Positions 46,104-56,857 of a stretch of DNA of 64,000 nt are shown one piece after another (position 1 is the first letter of the stretch; the number at the start of each line of letters is the position of its first letter). The translations under genes were made by a program, and so were the position numbers. The DNA is taken from the NCBI RefSeq assembly GCF_018294505.1, contig NC_057804.1, positions 254,270,989 to 254,334,988 of the forward strand, in the 5' to 3' direction. The stretch is from Triticum aestivum. Its lineage: Eukaryota > Streptophyta > Magnoliopsida > Poales > Poaceae. Under the pieces are notes generated by a model, which saw nothing but the letters and a program-made list of their open reading frames with translations, had not been told where the DNA came from and did no database searches.

Positions 46104-46818
46104 TTGTGGGAGAAGCAGACGAGATAAGCTACAGGGAGGGAGGGGAAAAAGGGAGGCAGGACTCACCAGCCATGAGGGTTTATATAGCAGGCTGGTAAAC
46201 ATTGGGATTTTGGGGGATTTCACCAAGTCGGGCCGGAATCTTGCATGGGAACCTGCGCTGTTGTGCGGGCTCACCACCGTTTGACCCAAAGAACGCCCCC
46301 ACGCGCTGCTCAAGCTTGCACTTGAAGCCGTCTGCGGCAGTGGGGTGACAAGACGTGTGAGAGGAGGACAAAAGGACATGTACACATACGGTTGTTAAAA
46401 ATATGTTTGCGACTTAGTTACCTATTACCCCTATCTTGGTTTATAAATAGGATTTAACTAATAAAATACGAATGCATGTCACCGAGTAATCTACCCTCAT
46501 CCGTCCAGGCGCACTACTAGTGTTTGGGGCCGGCGCACGATAACGTTCGTTCGTGCAACCATTATGCATGCAGTTGAACCGGTCGAAGCGTCACGATGTA
46601 GTTACCCGCTGCAAAAACTGACATGTGGAAGCGTTGAGAATCCAGGCTGCTCGGGCCCCTTTATTCCTGTGAACATTTACCTTCATCTCTCGCTCCACAC
46701 GGCACATAAGCACACCCACTATGACACATACAAAGAGGACATCCAGTGGTTCCAATGGCGCTCCCCGTGGCTCCTATGGTGCTCCCAGCGGCTGACAACA
46801 ACAACGGGGGCAGTTCAC
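46104..46818. other. Spacer between two divergent broken genes
   Basis: About 700 bp between the minus-strand gene ending its 5' side near 46097 and the plus-strand exonuclease. It could hold both promoters. CACTACTAGTG, a perfect 11-bp palindrome that looks like two joined CACTA termini, lies at 46512-46522. An upstream ATG at 46755 is followed by stops within 25 codons. Confidence 0.4.
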
Positions 46819-47458
46819 CATGCATCATGTAGTGGACACCCACCTGAGGGGGAAGGCCTTCTAGATGGTGTACACTAACAAGCCGGTGTTGATGGAGAGC
46901 TCCATCAAAACTATGGAGTTGTTGCTTGCTGGGTACAAGTACCAAGTGGTCGGATTTGAACTCGAGTTCACCAGCGGTGGTGCCGGGCACGATCAGAAGG
47001 TTGTCGTCGCCCATTTGTGCGTGCGACATGACGTCCTCGTCTACCACTACAACCTGGCCACAAGGCCTTCTGAGTGTTTCTCTAGGTTTATCAACAACTC
47101 CGACTACAGTTCTGCTATGGTGGACACCACCAACGATCTAAAAGCGCTCAAGATTTCTGTCTTGAAATGCTAGAATCATGTCAACATCCAGGACCACTAC
47201 AATGTCTGGGGCAGTGACAACAAAAAACAGAACTCCCTGGCAATCTTGACGATCATCGACCCCTACTACATGAAGTTAAAGGATGAGAGCAAGACGGACA
47301 AGAATGCCTGGCACATTATCTGGCATCAAAGACTGAATGAACAACATGTCAAGTACGCGGCAAAGGATGCGTACACAAGCTACTATATGTATAGGCAGAT
47401 CGTTGACATGAGGAAGTGTCTTCTTCCTGCCCTAGACGAGGATCGAGCCACAGAGTAG
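46819..47458 (+). pseudogene. Werner/RNase D-like 3'-5' exonuclease domain gene, two stops
   Basis: One frame from an ATG at 46819 to the TAG at 47458, interrupted by TAG at 46862-46864 and 47171-47173. The product is the DEDDy 3'-5' exonuclease fold of Werner helicase and RNase D. Motif I is VGFELEF (the expected Asp-x-Glu here begins with Glu), motif II lies in VDTTNDLKALK, and motif III is HVKYAAKDAYTSYYMY with the Tyr-x3-Asp pair. About 210 residues is the size of stand-alone plant WRN-exonuclease-like proteins; there is no helicase part. Known members remove nucleotides from DNA or RNA 3' ends. The first Asp change and the stops make this copy inactive. It sits near a CACTA-like end and is probably a captured gene. 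Confidence 0.75.
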
Positions 47459-47585
47459 TGGCGGGAGCGTCAAAAGAAGTAGATGACTAGACGATCATTT
47501 CTCCTAGTTTAGAATGCATGCAATTGTTTATTGAAGTGTGTGAATGATCTGTATAGTCACTTATGTAATTGGATACTTATTTTAG

Positions 47586-47611
47586 TTATATATATATATA
47601 TATATATATAT
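47586..47611. repeat. TA microsatellite
   Basis: About thirteen uninterrupted ta units lie between the exonuclease pseudogene and the transposon end. Such runs are prone to length change and breakage. Confidence 0.9.
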
Positions 47612-47639
47612 CTTATTCTTCTGTAGACAGAACAAATCA

Positions 47640-48140
47640 GACGGCTCATTAGAAGCAATCGTGTGTGTTATTATTGGTCTTCACACACATTTGTGATTAC
47701 GAACCTCTTTGCCGCGTATCACACACATCTTGTTCAGTTGAACTATTTCTGTTGTCTTGGCTCATCGCAAACAGTTCATCTGAGTGAACTGTATGCCCTC
47801 CGTCGCACACACCTTGATCTCGCTGAGCGTTTCTATTTTGTTGCCTAATCACACATAGTTCATCCTAGTGAACTATATGATGTATATCACACACACCCTA
47901 ATTTGGCTGCCTGTTCTTGTTGTTCTGCCTCATCGCAAACAGTTCTGCTGGATTATCCATTTGCCATGCATCACACACGCAACTCTAATCTGAACCATGT
48001 TTGATGTCACCGCCATTGCAAATGTTTTTTAAATTTTTTGACGGTTTTATTACATCACCGTTCGTGATTAATGCATCGCACACAATTTAGTAGAAGTGTC
48101 TCTAATTGGAATGTCGCATTTGGACCAACCTACAGTAGTG
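47640..48140 (+). mobile_element. CACTA-like right end with subterminal repeats
   Basis: The stretch holds about ten short motifs of the type tcgcacac, tcacacac, tcatcgcaaacagtt and agtgaact, and ends in CCTACAGTAGTG at 48140. Read on the - strand the end is CACTACTGTAGG, a CACTA terminal repeat. Dense subterminal repeats next to a CACTA end are the transposase-binding arrangement of this class. Immediately beyond, 48141 onward is an Athila LTR fragment, which the element must have entered. The left end is not identified, so its extent (perhaps including the genes and repeats from about 35750) is inference. Confidence 0.6.
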
Positions 48141-48678
48141 GTTTGACCTAATTCCATCTCTGTAAATTCATATATATTCCTAAACCAACGAGAGACACCT
48201 GAAACACTTTTTCTGCCGCCGCAAGCCTCTATTCTTCTGCGATCCCATATAGAGGCCTTTTCTGGTACTCTGCTAGAGGGGAATTGATCTTGGAGGGCTT
48301 CTACATCATCCATGCCGCCTTCCGATGATGCGTGAGTAGTTTACCACAAACCTAGGGGTCCACAGCTAGTACCTAGATGGCTTCTTCTCTCTCTTTGATC
48401 TTCAATACCATGTTATCCTCAATCTTCCTGGAGTTCTATCTGACGTTACCTTTGTTGGCAGTGTGTTTGTTGGGATCTCATGAATTGTCAGTTTATGATC
48501 AGATTGTTCATTGAAAGTAACTGAGTCTTTCCCAAACATTATTATACATGATTGTTATAGCTTTGTATTTCTCTGTGATCTATCCGGTTGGTGGCCAACT
48601 AGATTGATTTATCTTCACTGGGAAAGGTGCTTTGTAATGGGTTCAATCTTGCGATGAGATCACCTAGTGCCAGACGGG
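48141..48678 (+). mobile_element. Athila LTR fragment
   Basis: Sequence from cttctgcgatccc through gatgcgtgagtagtttac, ctagatggcttcttctctctct and gggttcaatcttgcgatg aligns with 30950-31400 of the Athila A LTR. It is the middle part only: its left is cut by the CACTA end, its right by the long LTR starting at 48679. It is not the same copy as A, whose LTR is complete. Confidence 0.8.
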
Positions 48679-49945
48679 TGTGACAGCCTGGATTTTGCCT
48701 TCTCTCTTTTTACTGGACTTGCCTTCTCTCTCTTTCCGGACTTGGTTTTCATCGTGGTTTTTGCCCTGATTTGATTTTGGTTTTGGATCAATTCAAATGG
48801 ACTTGTCACTTGGGCATATCCTTGGCTTTCACCCAAGTGACCTATCTACCTCATTCCTTCCAAAAATCCCCAAAATAATAAAATGAATATTTTTCCTAAA
48901 AGGAAAATATTCATTTTTCTCTCATAAGTCCATTTCGGAACCTTGTGCTCCAAAGCAACCTTAATTATTCTTGCTCAGAAAAATCTGAGATAATTCTTAA
49001 TATTCTTAGGACCATGGCACATCTCCCCATGCAAAAATATTGCATCACTTTTGTAATATTTTTGTTGTAGAAAATCTTTTCACTTCTGGACCAGAAATGC
49101 ACTTTGTACATCAAGTGCATTTTTCCTTAAGCTTTTAGCCTTGAGCTTTCTTTAGCTTAAACACCCTCCTAAGAAACCCTAAACCCCAGGAGATTAGCCC
49201 TAATGGCCTTCTAGAAGGTGGCCAAACTTGGCGACCAAGTTTCTGACCAGAAACTTGTCAGCAAGGTGGAGTCACATCTGGTCGACCTGGGCATGATCCA
49301 TCACCTCCCCTAGACTAAACACTGCACGGTCGAGAGTGTAGACAAGGTTTGGCCGCTCCTGGGCATCATTTTGACCATGCCAGCCTGGTGACCACTTGTT
49401 GGCGTGGTGCCTGGCATGCATCTCGATGCGCTCTGCTAGCGCCTCGCGCTCTGTTTCGCGCGTGTGCATGCAAGTGCTCGCCTGCGACTGCCGCACCGTG
49501 CCACAACCATTGACCCATCACCCTTGACCCCTCCCTGGCGCTCGCCGACGCCGGAGCCACCGCATCACGCCAGTCCAGTCATGGCCAAAACGGCATAGTG
49601 CACGCGTGTGCTTGTCCCCTTCTCGAACCACCTCCTGTGCTCGTCCGCGAGCGTGGGCAAGCGCCGGCATTAACTGCACCTTGTCCCCTCGTGTTGGATC
49701 CTCTCGTCGACGTTCACCGCGTGTCTAGAGCGCTCCGACGGTGACACGTCCCCCCCCCCTCCTGCTCCGACTATATAAAGCCAGCCCCACTCGAATCCTG
49801 GACACGCACCACTCCACAATCACCACAAACACATAGAACGACCGCAGTTTGGTCGGGCAGGCCTCTGACCGTCGCCCCGACCAGAGGACTCCGGTGATCC
49901 CCGCAGTCCAGCCACCGCTCTCCATGGCCTCTCGAGCTCAAGCAG
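48679..49945 (+). mobile_element. Partial long LTR, interrupted on the right
   Basis: Starts TGTGACAGCCTGG after acggg (48674-48678, possible duplication). It has an AT-rich first half, then GC-rich sequence with TATATAAA at 49772-49779, the likely promoter with transcripts running rightward. It is cut at 49945 by the next LTR (agcag at 49941-49945 as its duplication). The short reading frames at 49272-49925 are chance. Confidence 0.65.
49772..49779 (+). promoter_or_regulatory. TATA box in the partial long LTR
   Basis: TATATAAA is followed by a cagccccac-cacgcacc leader-like stretch. It lies in the GC-rich half of the LTR at 48679-49945, and the position suits a U3 promoter. Confidence 0.5.
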
Positions 49946-51869
49946 TGTCACATCCCTAGCTTCTGGCATTGCACTAGGCTAACTTCATGTGTGCATCATG
50001 TTTAAATTTTATTTAATTTGAAATGGGGATGCCCAAACCCTAGTACCAAATGGAATTCAAATAGGTTCAACCTAAAAATATTTTCAGTGAATCCAAATGG
50101 CTTTCAAAATGTTCATCATTTCTGGAAAATGCTAGAACCATAACCAGAGGTGTTGCACATTTTTCCATGACATATTTGGTCACTGACTTAAATCATATGT
50201 ACTTTGCATTTGGGCATTTAAATGCTAGTAAATATTTTAAATGCTCAAATAATTCTGGAAATAAGTGTGGGCTGTTGGAATTAATCTAAACAGAGCCTAT
50301 GATTATTTTCAGGATTTTTGAAGGTGTCTAACTATTTTTAATAAATCCACAAACTTACAGAAAAATAGAAAAACAGAACATAAGAGAGAGAGAGAGACTC
50401 ACCTGGGCACTTGCCTGGCGCCCACCAAGCCCACCTAGGCCTCACCTGTGCTGGCCCAGCCCACCTGGCTTGGTGCCAGTCATCCCCAACCTCTGCTAGT
50501 AGGCAGAGGAGGGACAACGCACGACGCGCGCGCGGGCGCCACGCCACTAGGCTGCCTGCTTGCGTCGCCTGGCCATCGCGACGCCTTGCGTCTTCTCCTC
50601 GGCGCCGCCTCGACCCCTTGGACACCACTCTTCCCTCCTCTACCCTCTCCCTCGTCCTCTTCCGCAATGGCCGACGCGCCCGTAAGCTGGTGCCGCCGTA
50701 GTCGACGCCACCACCTCTCCCTCGCTCCTGGAGCTGCCCATGAGCTCCGCCTAGTCCCTGTCCTCCTCCTCACCGAGCCGCCCGACGCCGGACGCCCTGC
50801 ATCACCCTCTGCCCCGCCATCTTCGCCGCCTCTACCCGGAGATCGCTGTCGTCAATGCGCCGTCGCAGAAGCTTCCCCAAGCCTGCCGAGCTTCTCTCCC
50901 GACCCCTTGTGAGCTCCTGCGCCTTCCCCTCTCTCCCCGTAGTCTAACTCGCCCTCTAGCACTAGCGCTGCCGTGCCCGAAGCTCACCGCTGCCCAGCTA
51001 TGTCGCCGCTGTGGCCACCGTCACCTAGAGCCGCAACCGAGCGCGCCACCGTGCTCAGCACGTTCCCAGGAGTCAACCGCGACCACCCGTGGCTCCTGCC
51101 GCTCCTAGAAACGCCGATTCGCTCAGTGTCCGAACTCCGGCGGCTGCCCGGCTCATTGCCGCTGCTGCTACACACACCCACAACACACCACACGGCCACC
51201 ACCGGATGCGCCGCACTGCCAGCAAGCCATAGCCGCAAACCGCGCTCGAAACCATCCCCTGTAGCGCCTTCCCACAGCGTCTCCGTCGTCGGTTTTGGTC
51301 ATCGTCGGCCGAACTTCGGCGGTGTCGACGTGGCCCATCATTAGCCACTAACAGCCCAACTAATTATGCTTAGAGACACTGACAGCTAGGCCCCACTGTC
51401 TATCTAAACATAGCTTGATCTCTGTTTAGTTTTAATTAACCTCAGTGGGCCCACGCGTCAGCTTTGACCAAGCTGACGTGGCCGTTGACTGGGCCCACAT
51501 GTCAGCGACACAAACCAGCCTGAGACACTGACGTGTGGACCCCACTGGTCAGGTTTGACCCGGTCGACGCCTGTTGACCGCTTACGTCACAGTGACGTAG
51601 TGCTGACGTAGTTAATTATTTTCTGGATTTAATTTAATTCAAGAAATTCCAGAAAATCGTTTAAACTTCAAAATTTCATATAAAATCAACCGTAACTCCA
51701 AACGGAATAATGTATATATGAAAAATGATCAGAAAAATCCAATCTATCCATATGCACTGGTTTCATCATATTTAAGCAACTTAAACCTGCTGTTATATCA
51801 AAACATGATAATGCACTTTTTTAAGTCATAGTTTCAATTTGAACATGAACCTTGGGTTCAAACTAACTC
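49946..51869 (+). mobile_element. Partial long LTR, same family as 1-3859
   Basis: Starts TGTCACATCCCTAG and goes through an AT-rich part, a GC-rich block (50400-51350) and a second AT-rich part containing gaaattccagaaaat, accgtaactc and tatatgaaaaatgatcagaaaaat. All of these match the reverse complement of 1-3859. It is cut at 51869 by the Tat element (aactc is the duplication). The reading frames of the GC-rich block differ from those of the other copy and do not look coding. Confidence 0.72.
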
Positions 51870-52849
51870 TGTCGGGGAAACTGATCCACGAACACCTATG
51901 GGTCCGGCGGACCGAGCCCCTTTTCGGTTCGGCGGGGGGCGGAGATCGCACGAAGAGCAGATCGAGGCGAAGCACACGAGCAGTTTACCCAGCTTCAGAG
52001 CTCTCCGGAGAGATAACACTCCTACTGCTGCTTGTTTGATTATCTTGTGTTCTTGCTCCAGAGAGAGAGCGTAGTGTTTTTCTGGGTTACGAATGAGTCG
52101 AACCTTGCGAACCTCTCGAACCTGGCAAACGTGTCTCCCCGAACCCCCACTACGTTGCGCATGGGCCTCCTTTTATACGCTAAAGGGGTCACTGACAGGT
52201 GGCAACGCAGAGAAGGGTACAAATGTAAAAAGTGAGGTGCTTGGTACAGCTATTTGTGCAGTGCACCCTAACTAACCATGACGGCAGGGGACAAGGGCAT
52301 TAAATGCCCGTCTGAGTCGCCCAAACAGTGCAGAAAAGGACCGTTAGGGGCGCCACCGTACGCCACGATGGCGATCTTGTCAGCTTCGGATGCCACTGCG
52401 CATCGCTGGCTACACAGCCTCCCGCCACGCGCGCCTGGAGAGGCCCCCAGAGCGACACGTTGGTGGATGCGCTGGAGCATGGGCAAAGAGTGGCCGCCTG
52501 CCGCGGCAAGCGCCTTGCCGCTGCTGTTATCTTGTCGGGTCCGGAAGCTTGTCGCTCACCGGCCTCGGGGTACCTTGGTTGGTCTTCCTGGCAAGATCCT
52601 CTTGCTGGGGCCTTGTTGCCTTGCCGGAGCGCGTGGCGCGTCGCGGCAAGTTCCTTGGAGTGCCTTGGTTGGCCTTCCCGGCAAGCTCCTCTTGCCGGGG
52701 CCTTGTCTCCTGAGCTTAAATACTTTGTTCTTGAATGGCTCCAAGGGAACCACGTAGGATCTTGGCGTTCTCCTGGCAAGCCTTGCCGCGGGGTGCTGCA
52801 ACTGCCTGTGCACAAGTTCGGGGTACTAGGGTACCCCTATTCTAGTACA
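51870..52849 (-). repeat. 3' LTR of the Tat element
   Basis: 980 bp; on the - strand it starts TGTACTAGAATAGGGG and ends CCCCGACA, with GGCCCGGGGGCTCCTATCGG just before it as purine-rich primer. An imperfect 91-bp duplication lies inside (copies near 52570 and 52661, both with ccttggttgg and ggggccttg). The frames of up to 221 codons across it are chance. Confidence 0.8.
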
Positions 52850-53062
52850 CCGATAGGAGCCCCCGGGCCTGGGCCAGACACGGTGCCGAGCGCTGTTGGG
52901 CCAGGCCCAAGACAGGGCACGGGCACACGCGGACTGGGCCACGCCGAATCTCGCTCCGTATCCACCGCGCTCTCCCCTAATGGCACGCGTTGAATGCGGC
53001 ATCGTGGGAGAGATCGTGGGTGGTTCTTTATTTGGAAGGGCGAAACGTCCGCCCTGTCCCTC

Positions 53063-53070
53063 TTTATAAG
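53063..53070 (+). promoter_or_regulatory. TATA box of the antisense gene
   Basis: TTTATAAG lies 165 bases upstream of the ATG at 53235 and 214 bases inside the element from the 3' LTR. It points away from the LTR, towards the antisense gene. About 30 bases on, a pyrimidine-rich stretch would fit the start of transcription. Confidence 0.55.
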
Positions 53071-53234
53071 CAGAGGAAACAGGGGCAGTTCGTTCCCCCT
53101 TGCTGGTTGCTACTACTCCATCTTCACGAACCTCCACCGCCCCCCCCTTCTTCTCGAAGCCAAGAGAGCAGCGCTCCGCCCCCACATTGCCACCAGCATC
53201 ACCAACACCGTCGACCTCCCCCACCACCTCCGCC

Positions 53235-56200
53235 ATGGCTCCGAAAGCTGACAAGGGAAAGGGCGTGAAGTCGGCCGAGGCGCAGCGGCTCGCGGCGCTG
53301 CGAAAGGAGCGGGCGATCTTCTCCCCCCAGCTCGGCGTGAAGGAGCTGAGGGAGTACTTCTACCTCTTTTGGGCGACGGAGACGCGGGCGCATCCGCGCA
53401 CGAGGGTACTCCCGGCCGCTGCTTCGGAACTGGCTCCAAACGGGTACCCATTCTTCGCGCTGTTCTTCTATTGCGGGCTCTGCCTGCCCTTCTCGGAGTT
53501 CTTCTGCGATATCATGAACACCTTCGGCTTCCGCCTCCTTGATTTCACCCGCAACGCCGTTCTGACCATGGCAGTTTTCGCATATTTGTGCGAAAACTTT
53601 GTCGGAGTCCACCCCAATGTTGCCCTTTTCCGCCACTTCTTCATACCTCGGGTAGAGAGAGGAGAGCCGCTTGCCGGAGGGATCGCCTGGATCTCGAGAG
53701 TCGGCAAGAAGGAGGCGCACTTGGAGGGTGAGCTCCACAGCAAGTGGGAGGAGTGGAGAGCGGAGTGGTGCAGGATCATCGAGGGGAATCCGCAGCCCTT
53801 CACCGCCGTGCGCCAAGCTCCAATAGTGCGCGGCAATGACTGGAGCAACCTAGCCCCGGAAGACGAGAGGCTGAAGATCACCATCACTAGGATCCTTCGT
53901 CTTAGGCTTGCCGGGCTCACTGTAGGCGCTGTAGGCGCAGATTTCCTCCGCCGCCGCATCGCCCCCCTGCAGGAGAGGGGGAGGCCCGCCTGGGAATTCA
54001 AGAACTCGGCGGACATCATGAGGCTGCGGCCGGGTCTCAACTACAACTTCACCGTCTTGGAGCTGGATGCAATGCTCCTGGAGTTGTTCAAACGCGACCC
54101 CCAGCACCCATTCACGCTGCCGAGGGGCGTCGTTTCATTGTGCAACAATTCTTTGCTTGACCGGATCCGCGCCATGATGCCGTTGTGCGATTCACACGGA
54201 ATCGTTCCAACTTGGCAAGAGCCTGCGGATGACGTCGTGCAAGCGTTCTTCGACAACTTGGAAGAAGTGCCGGTCCACGCTGACGAGCAGAAGAGCCTCA
54301 CCCGTGACACCACCGACGAGGAGCTGCAGCGCATCGCCACTAGGGCGGAAGAGGTTGCGGCCGCAGCTGCCGCAGGCGTGTTCGGGTTCACTATGGAGGA
54401 GGCGGAGGCGGCAGAGGCGGCAAACCTCGCCAAGCGCATGGAGTTCATTGGCGAGGAAGAGCCTGCCGGTTCTGAAGCTGAGCCGAGCGAGTCCGGCGAG
54501 GAAGAGCCCGAGAGCTTGCCGCAGGCGGAGCCCCCGGCCCCGCCAAGAAGGCGTCTTCGCAGGGCCGCGGACGTAGCGGGGCGGCAGCCGGGTCAACAGC
54601 CGCCGAGCCGTGCGACACGCTCTACCGCGGCAAGCAATGTTGCCGCGGGAGCGCCTCACGCAGCAGCGGCAACTGGAGCGGGATCTTCCCGGGCCACCGC
54701 CACCGCCCCCGCCAAGAGGGCAAGGGATCCTACTCCTCCGCCTCGCCGCACCGGAGGGGAGCCGGACTTCGATCTTTCCGCGCTCAGCTCCGACGAGGAG
54801 GAAGAAGAGTAAGTTTCTTTGGTGCTCTTGTAGTTCTTCAATCTTGCTATTTTTATCTTGTATCTGACTTGCTTCAATCTGGACTCCTTTCTTTTCAGGA
54901 CGCTGGGCCAGAGAGCGGCGAAGAGGGCCAAGGCCGCGGTGATTGTCATCGAGGATGACCCCATCGTGTCAGCAGGGGGTGGGTCCGAGACCACCTTGAC
55001 GGACCCGACGACCACTCCTCAAAGCAGCCCCCAGCGCAGCCCCAACGTAAGTTCATAGTTAGCTTTCTGTTGTCGGGCGCGCATGAGTGCTTTTTTCCTT
55101 TGTTGATATCTTGCTTGTTGATTTATGTAGGAGCAGAGCAGCCACATCAGGAGCGCCAGGAAGCTGGTCCCGAAGTGCCATCTGCTTCGACTACGCCGCC
55201 AAGGGAAGGGTTCCCGGTAAGGGAGCGCTCTCCGGTAAGGGGCAGCACCATCGATCCTGCGGCGGCCGAGACCGCAACTGCAGATCTTGGCACAGGTAAC
55301 TCACTTGTCCAAAAACTTTCCCTTGGGTTCTTCTTCTTCTGATTTTCTTCTCTTGTATTTTTCTCCCTTCTTTGTTCTTCAGACCCATCTGCTGCTGAGC
55401 CAATGGAGACAGAGGGCGCCGACGAGGAAGGGGCCGGTGCTGATGAGACCGCCGGCGAGGAGGCCGCCAAGGCTGCTGCAGCAGAAGCCGGCGAGGGGTC
55501 GGGCGATTGCACTGACGACCCTGAGGCCACAGGAGCGCCAGGCGCTGTGCCGACCGCCGATTCCTTTGCCGCTGCTGCGGAGCCGGGCTCCGAGGAGCCC
55601 CAGCCCGGCGCCTACTTGAAGGCCGGCGACGGTATCTTCATCAAGCTACCCTGGGCGTCAAGCTCCAGGGCGCCGGTCGAGGGGGAAACTTTCGATGAGG
55701 AGGTGCTCGCCTCCGCTGGACTGTCGTTGGTCGACGCGCCCAACAGCAGCAGTGGCGAGCCTGAGGAGGAGGAGCTGCCGCGGAAGCTGCTGTCACTCTA
55801 TCGCGCACGGCAAGCCAAGCTGGCTTCCCGGGAAGCGCTTGTCGCGAAGGTGGGAGTTGATATGGAGAAGCGCGCGGAGGAGCTCCGGGGCCATAATCAA
55901 GAAGATCTCCGGTCCCTGGCACAGGAGCGGGAGCGACTCGACGAGGAGCGCACGGCCTTCCTTCTCAAGAAGGCCGAAGCTGAGGAGGAACAAAGGCTGG
56001 CCGCCGAGAAGCAGTCCGCGCGAGAAGGCGAATTGGTGCAGCGGAAGGCCAACCTCGACAGCTACGAGGAGGAGCTCGCCGAGCGTGAGCAAGCACTTGG
56101 CGGGGCGCTCAAGGAAGCAAAGGACGCTGCGGCAATCACAGAGGCCGCCAAGAAAGAGCTGGAGGAGAAGGTGGCACAGCTGGAGGCCAACATCGGGAAG

Positions 56201-56857
56201 AGCGGCGAGGAGCTTGCCGCGCTCAAGCGTGAGCGTGAGAAGGATGCTGCCGCCCACGGTGAGCTGCAAGGTCTTCTCGCTGAGAGGGGCAAGAAGCTCA
56301 GCGCCGCCAAGGATTCCAATGCGGACCTGGAGTTGAAGCTGGCCACGCTGATGCAGACACTGGAGGCTGCCAAGGAGCGGGAGAAGACCTTGTCGGAGAA
56401 GGTCAAAGCTGACAAGGCGCTGCTGGAGAGCATCGCAGTTACCCAGAACTCGTTCAGAGATACTGTGGAGCACTGGACCGAGGGTCTGGTGAATATTGCC
56501 GCAGTCATCGACAAGGAGCTGGCGCAGCTGGGGATGGAGGACTTTGGGTATCCCTCCGACGAGAATCTCCAACCCAGCGCCAAGCTCAGCCTGTTCTTCA
56601 AGGGCGTGGCGACGACACTCCAGCGGCTCCGGGAGAGGATCCCAAAGCAGTTGGCCGATGAGTCGCGCAAAATCTGCGCCGGGGTTCTCCAGAAGGTGCT
56701 GATGAAGGTGGCCTTCCGCAATCCAAGCCTCAGCTTCACCAACGTCCTCAAGTCCTTGCTGCCAGACACCGATCGGGACGCACTCAAGGCCCTTGTCGCA
56801 CCCATTGTGGACAAGGTGAGGGAGATCAAGTGGGTTGAGGGCGACCGCGTAGACTAG
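53235..56857 (+). CDS. Antisense gene of the Tat element, four exons, about 1117 codons
   Basis: Start ATG 53235 in cgccATGg context; the frame is open upstream to 53100 but this ATG is the better one. Exons: 53235-54808, 54899-55046, about 55139-55295 and 55383-56857. Introns of about 85-92 bp have GT-AG ends (donors agagtaagt, aacgtaagt, caggtaact; acceptors ttttcag, gcagag or tgtag, cttcag), and the frame is kept throughout. Exon 1 has the plant gypsy-type transposon domain (Transposase_28-like by recall): YFYLFWATETRAHPRTRV, LFFYCGLCLPFSEFF, VGVHPNVALFRHFF. Its end and exons 2-3 are acidic and Pro/Ser-rich, with a basic AAKRAKAA. Exon 4 encodes about 200 residues of coiled coil (Glu/Lys/Ala heptads) and a globular end with LFFKGVATTLQRLRERIPKQL. 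Role unknown; perhaps a regulator of the element. It runs tail to tail with pol. Confidence 0.75.

Noticed and set aside
52300..52993. Frames of 107-221 codons over the Tat LTR
   Set aside because: Several overlapping frames in GC-rich LTR sequence, crossing the LTR border, without domains.
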